From Pogonophryne albipinna (taxonomy: Eukaryota; Chordata; Actinopteri; Perciformes; Artedidraconidae): a stretch of 64,000 bases of DNA. Where the stretch lies: contig CM053255.1 of assembly GCA_028583405.1 (NCBI GenBank), positions 34,540,721-34,604,720 of the forward strand, written 5' to 3'. This document shows, piece by piece, positions 34,501-46,500 of the stretch; position 1 is the first letter of the stretch, and each line of letters opens with the position of its first letter. A model generated the notes under the pieces. The model was not told the DNA's origin, did no database searches, and saw nothing but the letters and a program-made list of their open reading frames with translations. The position numbers and the translations under genes are program-made.

Positions 34501-37500
34501 TGCAGTCTGTAGTCCCCACATGCTTCAAACACTCCACCATCGTTCCTGTCCCCAAAAAGACAAATCACCAGCCTCAACGACTACCGCCCAGTAGCACTAA
34601 CCACCATCATCATGTAGTGCTTTGAGCGGTTAGTCAAAACCTTCATCACCTCCTCCCTCCCTGACACTCTGGACCCCCTGCAGTTTGCCGACAGAGCAAA
34701 CAGGTCCACAGACGACGCCATAGCCCTCACCATCCACACTGCCCTCTCACACCTGGACCAGAAGAACACATATGTGAGAATGCTGTTCATTGATTACAGT
34801 TCAGCTTTCAATACCATTGTGCCCTCCAAGCTGGTCATCAAGCTCAGAGACCTCGGGCTCAACAGCGCCCTCTGTGACTGGATCCTGAACTTCCTGACGG
34901 GCAGACCCCAGGCAGTGCGGGTGGGAAACATCACATCATCCACCCTGATCCTCAACACCAGAGCCTGCGTGCTCAGCCCTCTCCTCTACTCCTTGTTCAC
35001 ACACACGACTGCGTGGCCACACACAGCTCCAACACCATCATGAAGTTTGATGACGACACGACCGGCATCGGCAAGATCATCGATGGCGTCCTGAGAGGAG
35101 GTCGAAACCCTGACATCTTGGTGCCAGGATAACAACCTCCATCTCAACGTCAGCAAAACCAAGGAGCTGATTGTGGATTACAGGAAGCAGCAGGGAGAGG
35201 GACACGCCCCCATCGCCATCAATGGGACTACGGTGGAGAGTCAGCAGCTTCAGGTTCCTCTGTGTCCACATCACTGAGGACCTGACATGGACTCTTCACA
35301 ACACAACCATCACCAAAAAAGTTTGACAGCGGCTCTTCTTCCTCCGCAGGCTGAGGAGGTTCAACATGGACTCCAGGATACTCTGCAACTTCTACAGGTG
35401 CACCATAGAAAGGATCCTGACCTTCTACAGGTGCACCATAGAGAGGATCCTGACCTTCTACAGGTGCACCATAGAGAGGATCCTGACCTTCTACAGGTGC
35501 ACCATAGAGAGGATCCTGACCTTCTACAGGTGCACCATAGAGAGGATCCTGCCCTTCTACAGGTGCATCATAGAGAGGATCCTCACCTTCTACAGGTGCA
35601 CCATAGAGAGCATCCTGACCTTCTACAGGTGCACCATAGAGAGCATCCTGACCTTCTACAGGTGCACCATAGAGAGGATCCTGACTGGCTGCATCACGGC
35701 CTGGTACGGCAGCTGCACCGCCCTCAACCGTAAGGCTTTACAGAGGGTGGTGAAAACTGCACAGAACATCACCAGGACGGAGCTGCCATCCATGGAGGAC
35801 CTTTACTCCCAGCGGCTCAGGAAGAAAGCCCTCAGGATTATAAAAGACCCCCATCACCCCAGCCACAAACTGTTCTGTCTGCTGCCGCAGCATCCGGTCT
35901 AAAACCACCAGACTCAGGGACAGTTACATCCCACAGGCAATACGACAACATCTGTTAAACACCTGAACTGTTGAAACATCCACAATATTCATCTGGCTGA
36001 TACTTAAAAATTATTGAACTACTTAAAAATGATTTATCATATATTATTTACCTAATATATCATATTCCAATAACTTGCATGTAGACTGTTATTGCACTAT
36101 TTCAAACTATTTTTTTTTTGTATTTACTATTTGCTTGCACTATATTTTTCTGTTTTGTGTTGCTCTGTTGGAGAAACCTGTGATCGAAGAATTTCATCGG
36201 CATAACTACATTGTAGCTATGTTTGTATGACTAAATAAAGAACCTTGAACCTTGTCTGTGATGCAGGGTGAGCAGGTAGTTCCTGAACTTCTTGAGTTAG
36301 CCCCCAGAAAACAACAGTTTTGCTGAGTGATAATAGGCCATAATGACTACAGACTGGCGGGGCTACGTCACAGACAGTGTGAAGGTAGAGGGTAATGCGT
36401 CAGCTGGTGACAGACAGTGACTGTAAACCACACAGCTGTGTAAACACAAAACAAGGACATGGAACATAAACATGGCAGCTGCGGAAAGAGTCCAGTCTGA
36501 GGGACACATCAGGATATTGTTTCTGTTCTTTACTATGGCTTGTGAATACCTGCAGAGGACGCAATGCTTCAATTGGTTCCTACAGTTTGATGAACAGCAA
36601 TGCTTAAAGTAACATTTGATTTATTAACATAAGTATTTTCTTATATACAGTTGCAAGAAAAAGTATGTGAACCCTTTGGATTCTCCACACATAGCATTGT
36701 GTGTTCCTTCCAAACAACTCAACTTTGGTTTCATCTGTCCACAGAATATTTTGCCAGTAGTGCTGTGGAACATCCAGGTGCTCTTTTGCAAACTTCAAAC
36801 GTGCAGCAATGTTTTTTCTGGACAGCAGTGGCTTCCTCCGTGGTGTCCTCCCATGAACTCCATTCTTGTTCAGTGTATTACGTATCGTAGATTCGTCAAC
36901 AGAGATGTTAGCATGTGCCAGAGATTTCTTTAAGTCTCTAGCTGACACTCTAGGATTCTTCTTCACCTCATTGAGCATTCTGCGCTGTGTTCTTGCAGTC
37001 ATCTTTACAGGACGGCCACTCCTAGGGAGAGTAGCAACAGTGCTGAACTTTCTCCATTTATAGACAACTTGTCTTACCGTGGACTGATGAACATCAAGGC
37101 TTTCAGAGATACTTTTGGAACCCTTTCCAGCTTTATGCAAGTCAACAATTCTTAATCGTAGGTCTTCTGAGAGCTCTTTTGTGCGAGGCATGGTTCACAT
37201 CTGGCAATGCTTCTTAAGAATAGCAAATTCAAAACTGGTGTGTATTTTTTTTATAGGGCAGGGCAGCTTTAACCAACACCTCCAATCTCGTCTCATTGAT
37301 TAGACTCCAGGTTGGCTGACTCCTGACTCCAATTAGCTCTTGAAGAAGTCTTTAGCCTAGGGGTTCACATACTTTTTTCCACCCTGCTCTGTGAATGTTT
37401 ACATGGTGTGTTCAATAAAAACATGAAAACATATAATTGTTTGTGTGGTATTAGTTTAAGCGGACTGTGTTTGTCTATTGTTGTGACTTAGATGAAGATC

Positions 37501-40500
37501 AGAACACATTTTATGACCAACTTATGCAGAAATCCAGGTAATTCCAAAGGGTTCACATACTTGTTCTTGCAACTGTACTTAATATCTTAACCTGTTAAGC
37601 CCCGAGCCTGTTTTTCAGGTCTCAGGCTCGAAAATGACATTCCCAGAACAAATGACCATATCTTCCCTTCTAAAAAGGGTTAAATTAATAATCTTTTTTC
37701 TCAAAGCAAGGTTACACCTGTGAGTTGGATGTAGAAGTGTCACAATCAATATAGATGTTTTTATTTTAAAGTAAATTCAGATTGAACACAGTAAAAAAAA
37801 ATTACTTGGTGTCCGTCCAAAAAAACAAACAATTACCTATAGTGAAAACCACCCATGAATGATGGGATGGTAGACTAAAAGCTTTAGGAATCCAAACTAT
37901 ATTAGATAATAAGTACCCTGTCTCAAGATTGATGCAAAACAAGTGAAATGTGACTTTTTTTAAGAGAGATTTAGCAACAAAAAACCCATTGATTGACATC
38001 TCTTTTTAACCGCTAGAGCCAATGGAATGGAGGAGAGTTTCCACATACACAGAGTGACACGTAGCCAAAACCGGAAGCTGCGATAACTCTGGTGGCTACC
38101 ATTAGCAGCTAATATTTATTCTCCGATTTTTACATAAAAATGGAATTATCAATAATTTTTTCAAAGGGACAGACACATTGGATTAACCATCAGCAGCGTT
38201 GTTATCGTTTTAATGCCATTGAACACGACTTTTGATCAGAATAACAGCTACGGTGAGACGATCTCCCGTGTTTGCTCCGTAATGCTACGTGTTATAATGT
38301 CTGTGTTTGCTTCCCCTGTCGCGAGTTCTGATCGCTCAGTGATGATAGTAATACCTATGTAAACTGTGGAATCTCAGCTTTATTCGGATATCCTGTATGT
38401 GCAGTTACGATAAGAAATAAGGGTATATTTACCTTCTGTGCCAAGTGCGTTAGCATTTTTTCGCTCAGGGGTCATTTAGACGCTTCTTATGAGACTTGTG
38501 TTTTGTTTTGGTAAAAATTGTTCATATCGTCAGTTAGCTGAGTTTCTTCCCGTTAATCTGGTATGACACATTCATAGGTTTTTAAATATTAAGAAGCCCT
38601 GAGACACAGTTTCGTGGAAAGAAAACCTGCAGCCCCCTCCACAGGGGGCTCTCGGGCTAAACAGGTTAAGTGAAAATGACACGTTTTAAGCAAAATTAAA
38701 AAGAAAAAGAAATATTTCCAGTTGTTCACTGACTGTTTGCACGCAAACACATAAATGCAATAACCAAAGCGCAATCTCAAATGATATTCCTTTAAAATAT
38801 TTCATGATGAATGAGTACTTGCTTGTTTTACCAATTTAAAAAAATTGAAATATTGTCGTTATTGTATGTCATGATATATCAATATAAGATTTCATGAATA
38901 TATGATTTTATTGAAAAACAAAACGTTATGAGTGACTGCGGAGAGTGATGTAAATGTTTTCAACATGCCTTTAGCAGGTAAAAAGAAGAAATATATCCAC
39001 CACAATTAGACAAAAGGCTAGACATTTGTGTTAGTTAGGCCGCCCATCTCTATAGCAAAGATTGCATTTCATTTGTTATTTTAATCATCCATTGTCAGTC
39101 GTTATAGCCTGAATTATTGCCCCCCCCTCACTTCAGTGGAGCGGTGTATGGACTGACCTACGTGTCCGATGAACACAACGTTGACGTGTTCTTTCTTCGG
39201 GGCGTCGGGCTGTGTGGGGGGGACTTTGGGTGCTGGTGATTCCTCCTCCTCCTCAATGATCTCCGGAGCGACCTCCTCCGCCACAGCCTCCTCCGAAGGG
39301 CCCCGGTACCCACAGGAGTCGCCTCCCGGCTCCTCCTCATTTGGCTCCGCCTCTTTCTGGTCCCACGGCTCCTCTGTGGTCCTCTCTGAGTCCCCGTTTT
39401 CCACAGGAGCTGCAAAGTCAAACACAACATTTAAAACCTGTTTGAGAGCTACCTAAAATGACTCCGCAGAGTTCAATATACATAAACCTCATGTTTTACA
39501 CTTTTTAAATGATCAAAGAAGAATTATACAAACATAGATCTGAATATCAAAAATAAAAGCAGTGGATTTTGCTCTTAGGGGTTAACAAATTATAATATCC
39601 TAATTAATACACAGAAGTTAGAAGAATCCTTTTTATCGTGAAAATTGTTAAATGTGCTCCTGAATTTAAAACACAAACTCTTAGAGCAGGGGTTCCCAAA
39701 CTTTTCAGCCCCCGACCCCCAAAATAACAGTGCCAGAGACTGGCGACCCCCACACCACGTGAATTGCCAATAGTAATAAAAAGAACAGTGTTTCCCATAC
39801 ATCGACATACAAACCCCACAGATCCTCAACTCTGGTGTGTCTCACTCATTAGGGCGAGACACGGCAGGCAAAAACATCGTTTTTCATGCACTGGTCAATT
39901 TTGAGATTTTGTGCTATTTTGATTCCATAAGAGTTTTTCTTTCAGGCTTTTGGAAGGAAAATGTACAAAATACACATTTAGGTGTTTATTTTACTATAGT
40001 TTGTCTATTTGCGTCAGCAGAGTTAGCATTCTAACGTAACATAAAGTACCGCGACTGCTGTTTGGACCATGTAATCAGAGGTATCGTTGGAAAGCTCCGT
40101 CTCTCCTGCACAATCTCATCGGATCCAAATATGGTCATTTCCTTTGTATCAGCAACCAATCGTGAAAGTACAAAGGGGTCTAAAACCAAAAAACAAAATC
40201 TCATTGGCTGGTGTCAATTTCTGACAACGTGATTGCTTCAGATGCGTCACGTGCATAGACTGTATATATAAATGGACGTAGTGTCCGTGACGTCACCCAT
40301 AGGATTCTGCAGAGTTGCCGAGAAGCCCTTAGTAGGCGGAGTCGGCCACTAACGGCTCGACTGTGACGTCAGAGTCTAATCCCGCCTGCTCCAAATAAGG
40401 GCAAAGAGGCAGAGCCTGCTGCCTCCGAACTGGAAGTAAACAGAGCTAGCTCAGGCTAAGAAGCTAAGCTAACATGAAATACATGCATACCAAGTTACTG

Positions 40501-43500
40501 CTAACAGTGTAGTTCCCCTATATAAACGTTACATTCATAATCAAATGAGACAATCTGCAAGAGAATTAGCTATATTTTGTTATTCTTAATGCTTGTCATT
40601 CACACGTTAAGAAAAGAAGTACCGATACATAGCAGAACAATTGTGGCGATGTTCAGCTTAATAAGCCTTGTTCAACATAATTTATTTAGCTAATACTACA
40701 GCAGGCGAACCAAGTCTGCGTTTCGCTGCATTCCTTGATCTCCAGTTATAACGACGGACTCCACCGCCCGGACCTAACGGAGCCGCAGTGGGCTAGCTCC
40801 GGGACGCCGGCTGGAGCTAGCCCCCTGCGGCTACGTTAGCTCCGGTGGCCACCACTGGGATAATTGGGTCCCCTATTAACATTTGCTCCCGTTTAGCATT
40901 ATGGGCGTCATAGCCATAGACTATAAAAGTTTTACCCAAGGCTGAATCATAAACTAAAATGTATATGTATGCATAAAGGGTTACGTCCTTAGCTGGCTAA
41001 TAAGTAACAAGCTAAGCTACCAAGCACACAAACACCTGCGAACGGGGTTAACATGTTTAATATTATCATTTTAGACTTCTTGGAAGTTCTGTTAGTACAT
41101 TCAAGCGCACAGCACGACATTTTAATTGTCTGGTATTTGTAACAATATTCCCTAAAAGGCACAATCACCACGAACACGGCTAAAGGGTCAAGTACAGTAC
41201 TATGACTAACTAACGTTGTAGCCTCTATGGTTGTAGCCTAGCAGAGTGGACAAGTTGCTGTTCGCTGACAGTGAGGCATGTACATGTCCATCAAAGTGAC
41301 CACGCCCTAATTTATGCAAAAGCTTTAAGGCTTAATATTAATTAAACAGATGAGTTGAGAAAAAATTCACCCCCCACACAGTAGTCATGAAGGGGGAATC
41401 TAACTATACAGAGAATATGGTTTTTTGAACCACGATGTAAACATGTTTATTTCTGCTGTAAAGTTGGGCATTTTAACATGGGGGTCTATGGAAATTGCTC
41501 CCTTCTGCAGCCTGCTCCTACTGGCCACTAGATGAACTGCAGTGTGTGGCACTTCCGTATTGGCGTCCCGGCTCTTCCCCAGAGTTTGCCGCTTGGTCAC
41601 GTGGTGTGCTAAAACACTTCCTGGTTTAGCTTTCGCTGGAAATTTAAATCTCAAAATGGCAAAAGAACAGCGGAAAAAACTTTCACAGAGAAGACGACAA
41701 CAATTGTCACTTGCACGAAGCAATGTTAGACAAAAAACAAATGACCCCAAACACGAAATACCTTCACATTATTGCTTCTGCATTGGATTATTATTGGATA
41801 GGGTAATAACTTCATAATTAACTACGTCTGAATGCAGAAATCTAGGGCAAATAATTGCAAGTCTCTTCAGTGCCCATGTCACAAAATGAGATGCATTGTG
41901 GGACGTGTTGTTTATTGGCAATGTGTTTCTGTAAAACGGCATGTAACAGTCTAATAAACATATTATATTCTTTGCAAGCTCTTATAAAATGAAGTCGCGG
42001 GCCGGATTTGGCCCCCGGACCTTGAGTTTGACACCCCTGCATTAGATGATAATTCATCAACCTTTTTATTTGAGTAAATCAGTCAAACACATGAAAGGCC
42101 AAATATATTTAACGAGAAAGTTACTCTAATATTGAATCCAATCAAGTCCCATCCAATTAACAAAAAAATACAACACTCTGTCCTGAAGACAGAACCCAGA
42201 GTAACCACTAGGGATGGGTATCGTTAGGATTTTATCGATACCGATACTGCTTATCGGTATCGGTATTTTTCGATACTCTTATCGATACTTTTCAATAATT
42301 TGGTGCTCAAAATTATAGACATGAATACAAGATGTGAAGATTAAACTGTAATTTTCTTGCAGAAATAACTGTATGACTTACATTAGCCTCTCAGAAGCAG
42401 ACACAAATAAATAAAATAACTTAAAGGGGCCTGGCTCGCCCTATCATGCTTTTTGGGGTTTTCCCTCAAACAGAGGATGAAATGTTTACTTTTAACATTT
42501 GCAAATCAGTTATATCTTCATCCAGATATTTCAAACTGACAACCTAGCTCGACAAGAGATCCTTAAATCATTGTCCTACAGCAGAGGTGCCCAGTACGTC
42601 GACTGCGGGAGCAATGCTGGTAGATCGCGAGTCATTCATAAAAAAAAAAATCCAGCTCCGTTAAAATAGACAAAACAGGTTTTGATCCCTCCTCCCTTGG
42701 CCTCCCTGCCACTTAATTCAGGAGTTTACTTCATTGACAGAAAAAGCGACCTATCGCTTTCCAGTCTGTTAACCCAGAATGTAAAGCTATACAAAATCAG
42801 TCAAGTGCCGGGAAAACTCAAATTAAGTTGAAGAGACAAACAACAAAATGAGTGCGGGACCGAGCAAGAAGCTAAAGACATACCACGTCCACCCAGAATG
42901 GGAGGAAGAATATTTCTTTGTGATGTCACATTCAAAGGTTATTTGCCTTATTTGTAAAGCAAGCGTCGCTCTGCCAAAGAAAGGTAACGTGGAGAGGCAT
43001 TATCGGAGTGTGTTCACAAGGCATATGACAGCGACTTCCCTCCGAGTAGCGAGTTTAGAAAGAGAAAGGTCATGTATTATTGCTCCAAAAACATTATCTC
43101 GCAGTCTTAGTGTCGCCAACTCGTTTCTAACATGCAAAAAGACAAACAAATGCGCCTATGGTCGGTGTATTTTCGATCTTTCCAAACCAGACGAGATCTC
43201 TCTCTCTCCCCCGTCTGTGTGCGAGGGGACGGGGCAGTTTACACACACTCGGCTGCTACATGCATGCAACACACGGCGGGGATGGCGGAGAGAAGCGCTC
43301 CAAGGTGTGGTTAAATGTTACCCGTCTTGAGGTGGACAATGCTCCTTGCCAAGAGTGTTTAGCATGTAAGGGCGGAGCAATTTGTCTAAACATTTATCAA
43401 AAGTGCTCCACATCCAGACGGAGGAATGCACCGGGCTCGACTGTCTTTCTAGCAGCTCTGTAGCCCCATCCACGAGTAACTTTTCCACGTCAGGTGTTAT

Positions 43501-46500
43501 GTATGCTAGCTGCAACACACGGAGTTAACTACATTATATGAAATCTTTCATTATGATCTAATCATATCAGTTACCTCTTATATGATTAGAGGTAACTGAG
43601 TTACTCTTTATTTTGTTAAAGTTTCAGCTATTCTGTTAACAGTTCTGTCATCAGATTATTTAATACCATTTGTTGATGTGAAATAATATTTATTTTATTT
43701 AAATAAAAAGCAATGTTAATTTTGTTCACAGTTTGTTAAGTTAATTTAATAATATATGTATTTTTGAATCAAGTATTCATCTTTATTGTCTTCATTGTTA
43801 GTTTCCACATGCCTAAAACAACCTCAAGCTAAATCTAAAAGTTGATGGCTAAATAAGAGCGTTTGAGAAATTGTGCAAGGCATTAGTGTTGCACGGTGTA
43901 CCGATACATGAAAGGTACCGCGATACCCTGCCGTTAAAAACGTTACGATTCCTCCATTTCATTAGTATCGGTACTTTAAGAATGACGGGGAAAAGTACTC
44001 TGGTGAGAAAGCGCCGTTACGCGTGTGTGTTCAGCGCTCTGCTTCCACTCCCTGCACTGCAGCCGTGCCTGCAGTCCCTCCCCTCTCAAGCACGCTCTAA
44101 GTCCCTCCCCTCTCTCGTGCACGCGCTAGCTGCCAGAGCATGTGAGAAAGCGAGAAGCATGGCTGCAAGTGGGAGTGCAACTGCCGCTGCGCCTCGGCTT
44201 GTTGACAAAATAGACGCCAGAAGCGAAATGTGGAAGTATTTTAGCTATATCTCTGACAGTGAGGGCAAGCCTACGGACAGCACGAGGCCTGTCTGTGAGA
44301 CATGTTTTAGATCCCTGCAAACCAAGGGAGCCAACACATCAAACTTGGCTAAGCACCCGCCGACCGGCATCCAGAGCTGTTAAAAGAATTTAAAGACAGA
44401 CAGGTTAGCGAATGTGATAGATAACATAATTACATCATGCTCAAGCCATGCCCTCAAATCTAAGTCAAACAAGTGTATTTATTTTGTGACAAACGAACGT
44501 TTTCGTAGTTTGACGAGGAAATTAATGGCAATGATAACTGTCTAATATGGCTATCTTTTTAGCTATCTTACCAATGTGGCTAACATCTGCAAAGTACATT
44601 TTGTCAATAATTATTTATATTACTGTGCTATTACTAAAATATAAAGTTAACTATCAAAAAAATCACATAAACTCAAGTATAAAGAAGAGACCATGTTGTA
44701 AGAAAACACTTAACAGATAAACTACAATTTTATTCATCATGAAAATAATAAAAGAAAAGTATCGAAAAAGAATCGGAATCGCAATTCTTGACTTGGTATC
44801 GGTATCGAAACCAAAATGTTGGTATCGTGACAACACTACAAGGCATACAGTAATAGTCCGAATAGTCGATTAATCGTTTCATTAATCGATAGATTAATCG
44901 ATTATCAAATTAGTCGTTTGTTGCAGCCCTATTGTAGTAATCCAATGTATAAATAAAATTAATAAAAACACGTCAAAATGTGTCTGAAGGTTTAAACATA
45001 GAACAAAGTATTTGTAGCTTAAAATATGTCAATTCCTAGTAAACGACCAACAATTTCTAAACCATACATTGAAACGTTAACATTTAACAACATTTAAATG
45101 CAGTTTTCCAATTCACAATGACATCTGTAAGTTCAACTGGTTTATAAAGCATTCAATGAAAGGCCAAATTATTATAGGTGTAGGAGCTCACATTAAAACG
45201 CTGTCAGTGTTAATAAACTAAAAAAAGACAAGGCGATGTGCCTGCAAGACTGTACTCAAGTAAACAAAACATATTACCCGTGCGCAGCAGCTAACCTGCC
45301 TGCGAGCCTTCGCTCAGGTCACATTTACACACGGCACGGCTGAAGCCCATGAAAACGGAATCTATAGTTGCCGACAGTTTAGTATTTTTAAAATACCGTT
45401 ACATTTGTCCCGCAAATCGTATCAGGTTGCACTGAGGAGGACGTTGTTAGCGTGCTACTGCTAGCACTATTAGCACTAGCAGTATCGCTAGCAGACACAT
45501 TGTTTAGGCTGTCAAATACACTGCACCGTTTTAGATTCAATGAGTGTCTCGTTTGCAAATGCTTCATTAAGTTGCTTGTGTTACCCCCTTTACAAGCAAC
45601 TCATTGAGTACATAGATTGCACCTTGCACTATCGCCACTACATTTTTTAAAGTGCACCCAGACCTTCGATCGCTTCGCTCTGTCCGCCATGCCTGCGGGA
45701 GTCTCACAACAATAATAAGAGCGCTGTTGAGAGAGATGAGGAGTGGCCAATCAGAGGGGTCTCAAACCGGATACATCACACGGGATGAGGGTTCCCAACC
45801 AACCAGAATGGTTTAAAGTTAAACTAAGGAAGTATACGTAACACATATACCGATAGCAGCACCGTTTGTCCAGCGGCTTAACGGCTCCAATCAGGTACCG
45901 GTATTGACTTAGTACCGGTTCTCGATACCCATCCCTAGTAATCACTAACCAGGATGACAGTCTGTAACACAGTCAGGAGACCTTTACAAACTGCTGTGTG
46001 TGTGATAGTGTGTATTTCGCAGGTTGCTGAATGTTTCGTGCGTGTGTGTTTATGTTGACAAGGAGGTTTAATAACTGTGGGCTACACAAAACATGCAGTC
46101 AGTTTCATTTTCATCGCCGTCCGTAGTAGTTAGCAAGGTATTTTTATTTTAACTCTCGTCCCAAATTCGTCCAAACATTTCTTTGTATCCTCCCCGACCC
46201 TATTTTTTTCCGACGACGGGACGTCCTTAAGCTCGAGCCATGACTGCTACATGCAGTACTCTTATTTTGGTACCTGAATAGGTTAAGGGGCCTTTGGCTC
46301 TTCTTGCCGGAGGGTGGGGAGGTGCGGTGCCCCCACAAATATAATCAAATTCTGTGGGAAACACTGTAGACTGCATGTCTACTGTCATTGGATAAGATGT
46401 TACGTTTTCCAGCCTATAGTTTCTTAAAAAGGTGTAAATGTATGGTTCTACTGTCGCAAGGTTTATATGTTCATTTGGCGATATAATCCAAACAGTCTCC

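Larger units (their letters stand above)
32581..36255 (+). mobile_element. Rex1-like LINE with endonuclease and RT remnants
   Basis: 32581-32861 encodes an APE-type endonuclease C-terminal part ([55 protein letters not shown]). A hAT-type element separates it from the RT region at 34168-35910. The 3' end is ctaaataaagaaccttgaac near 36235. It lies on the plus strand, antisense to gspt1, in intron 3. Several frameshifts and stops make it dead. Confidence 0.8.
42209..45937. mobile_element. 3.7-kb hAT element, TSD GTAACCAC/GTAATCAC
   Basis: Starts tagggatgggtatcg and ends cgatacccatcccta. Flanks are gtaaccac (42201-42208) and gtaatcac (45938-45945), matching at 7 of 8. It contains a second complete hAT (43884-44838) and another hAT start at about 42583 with its own BED-finger fragment. 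No intact transposase of its own. Confidence 0.85.

Noticed and set aside
39684..42035. A single large hAT element bounded by these two ends
   Set aside because: The two termini belong to different end types (ttcccaaact versus tgtcaaactc) and the flanks show no matching 8-mer.
43132..43463. Extra open frames near 43.1-43.5 kb as genes
   Set aside because: Alternative frames of the decayed hAT-Charlie fragment, lacking domains or splice signals.
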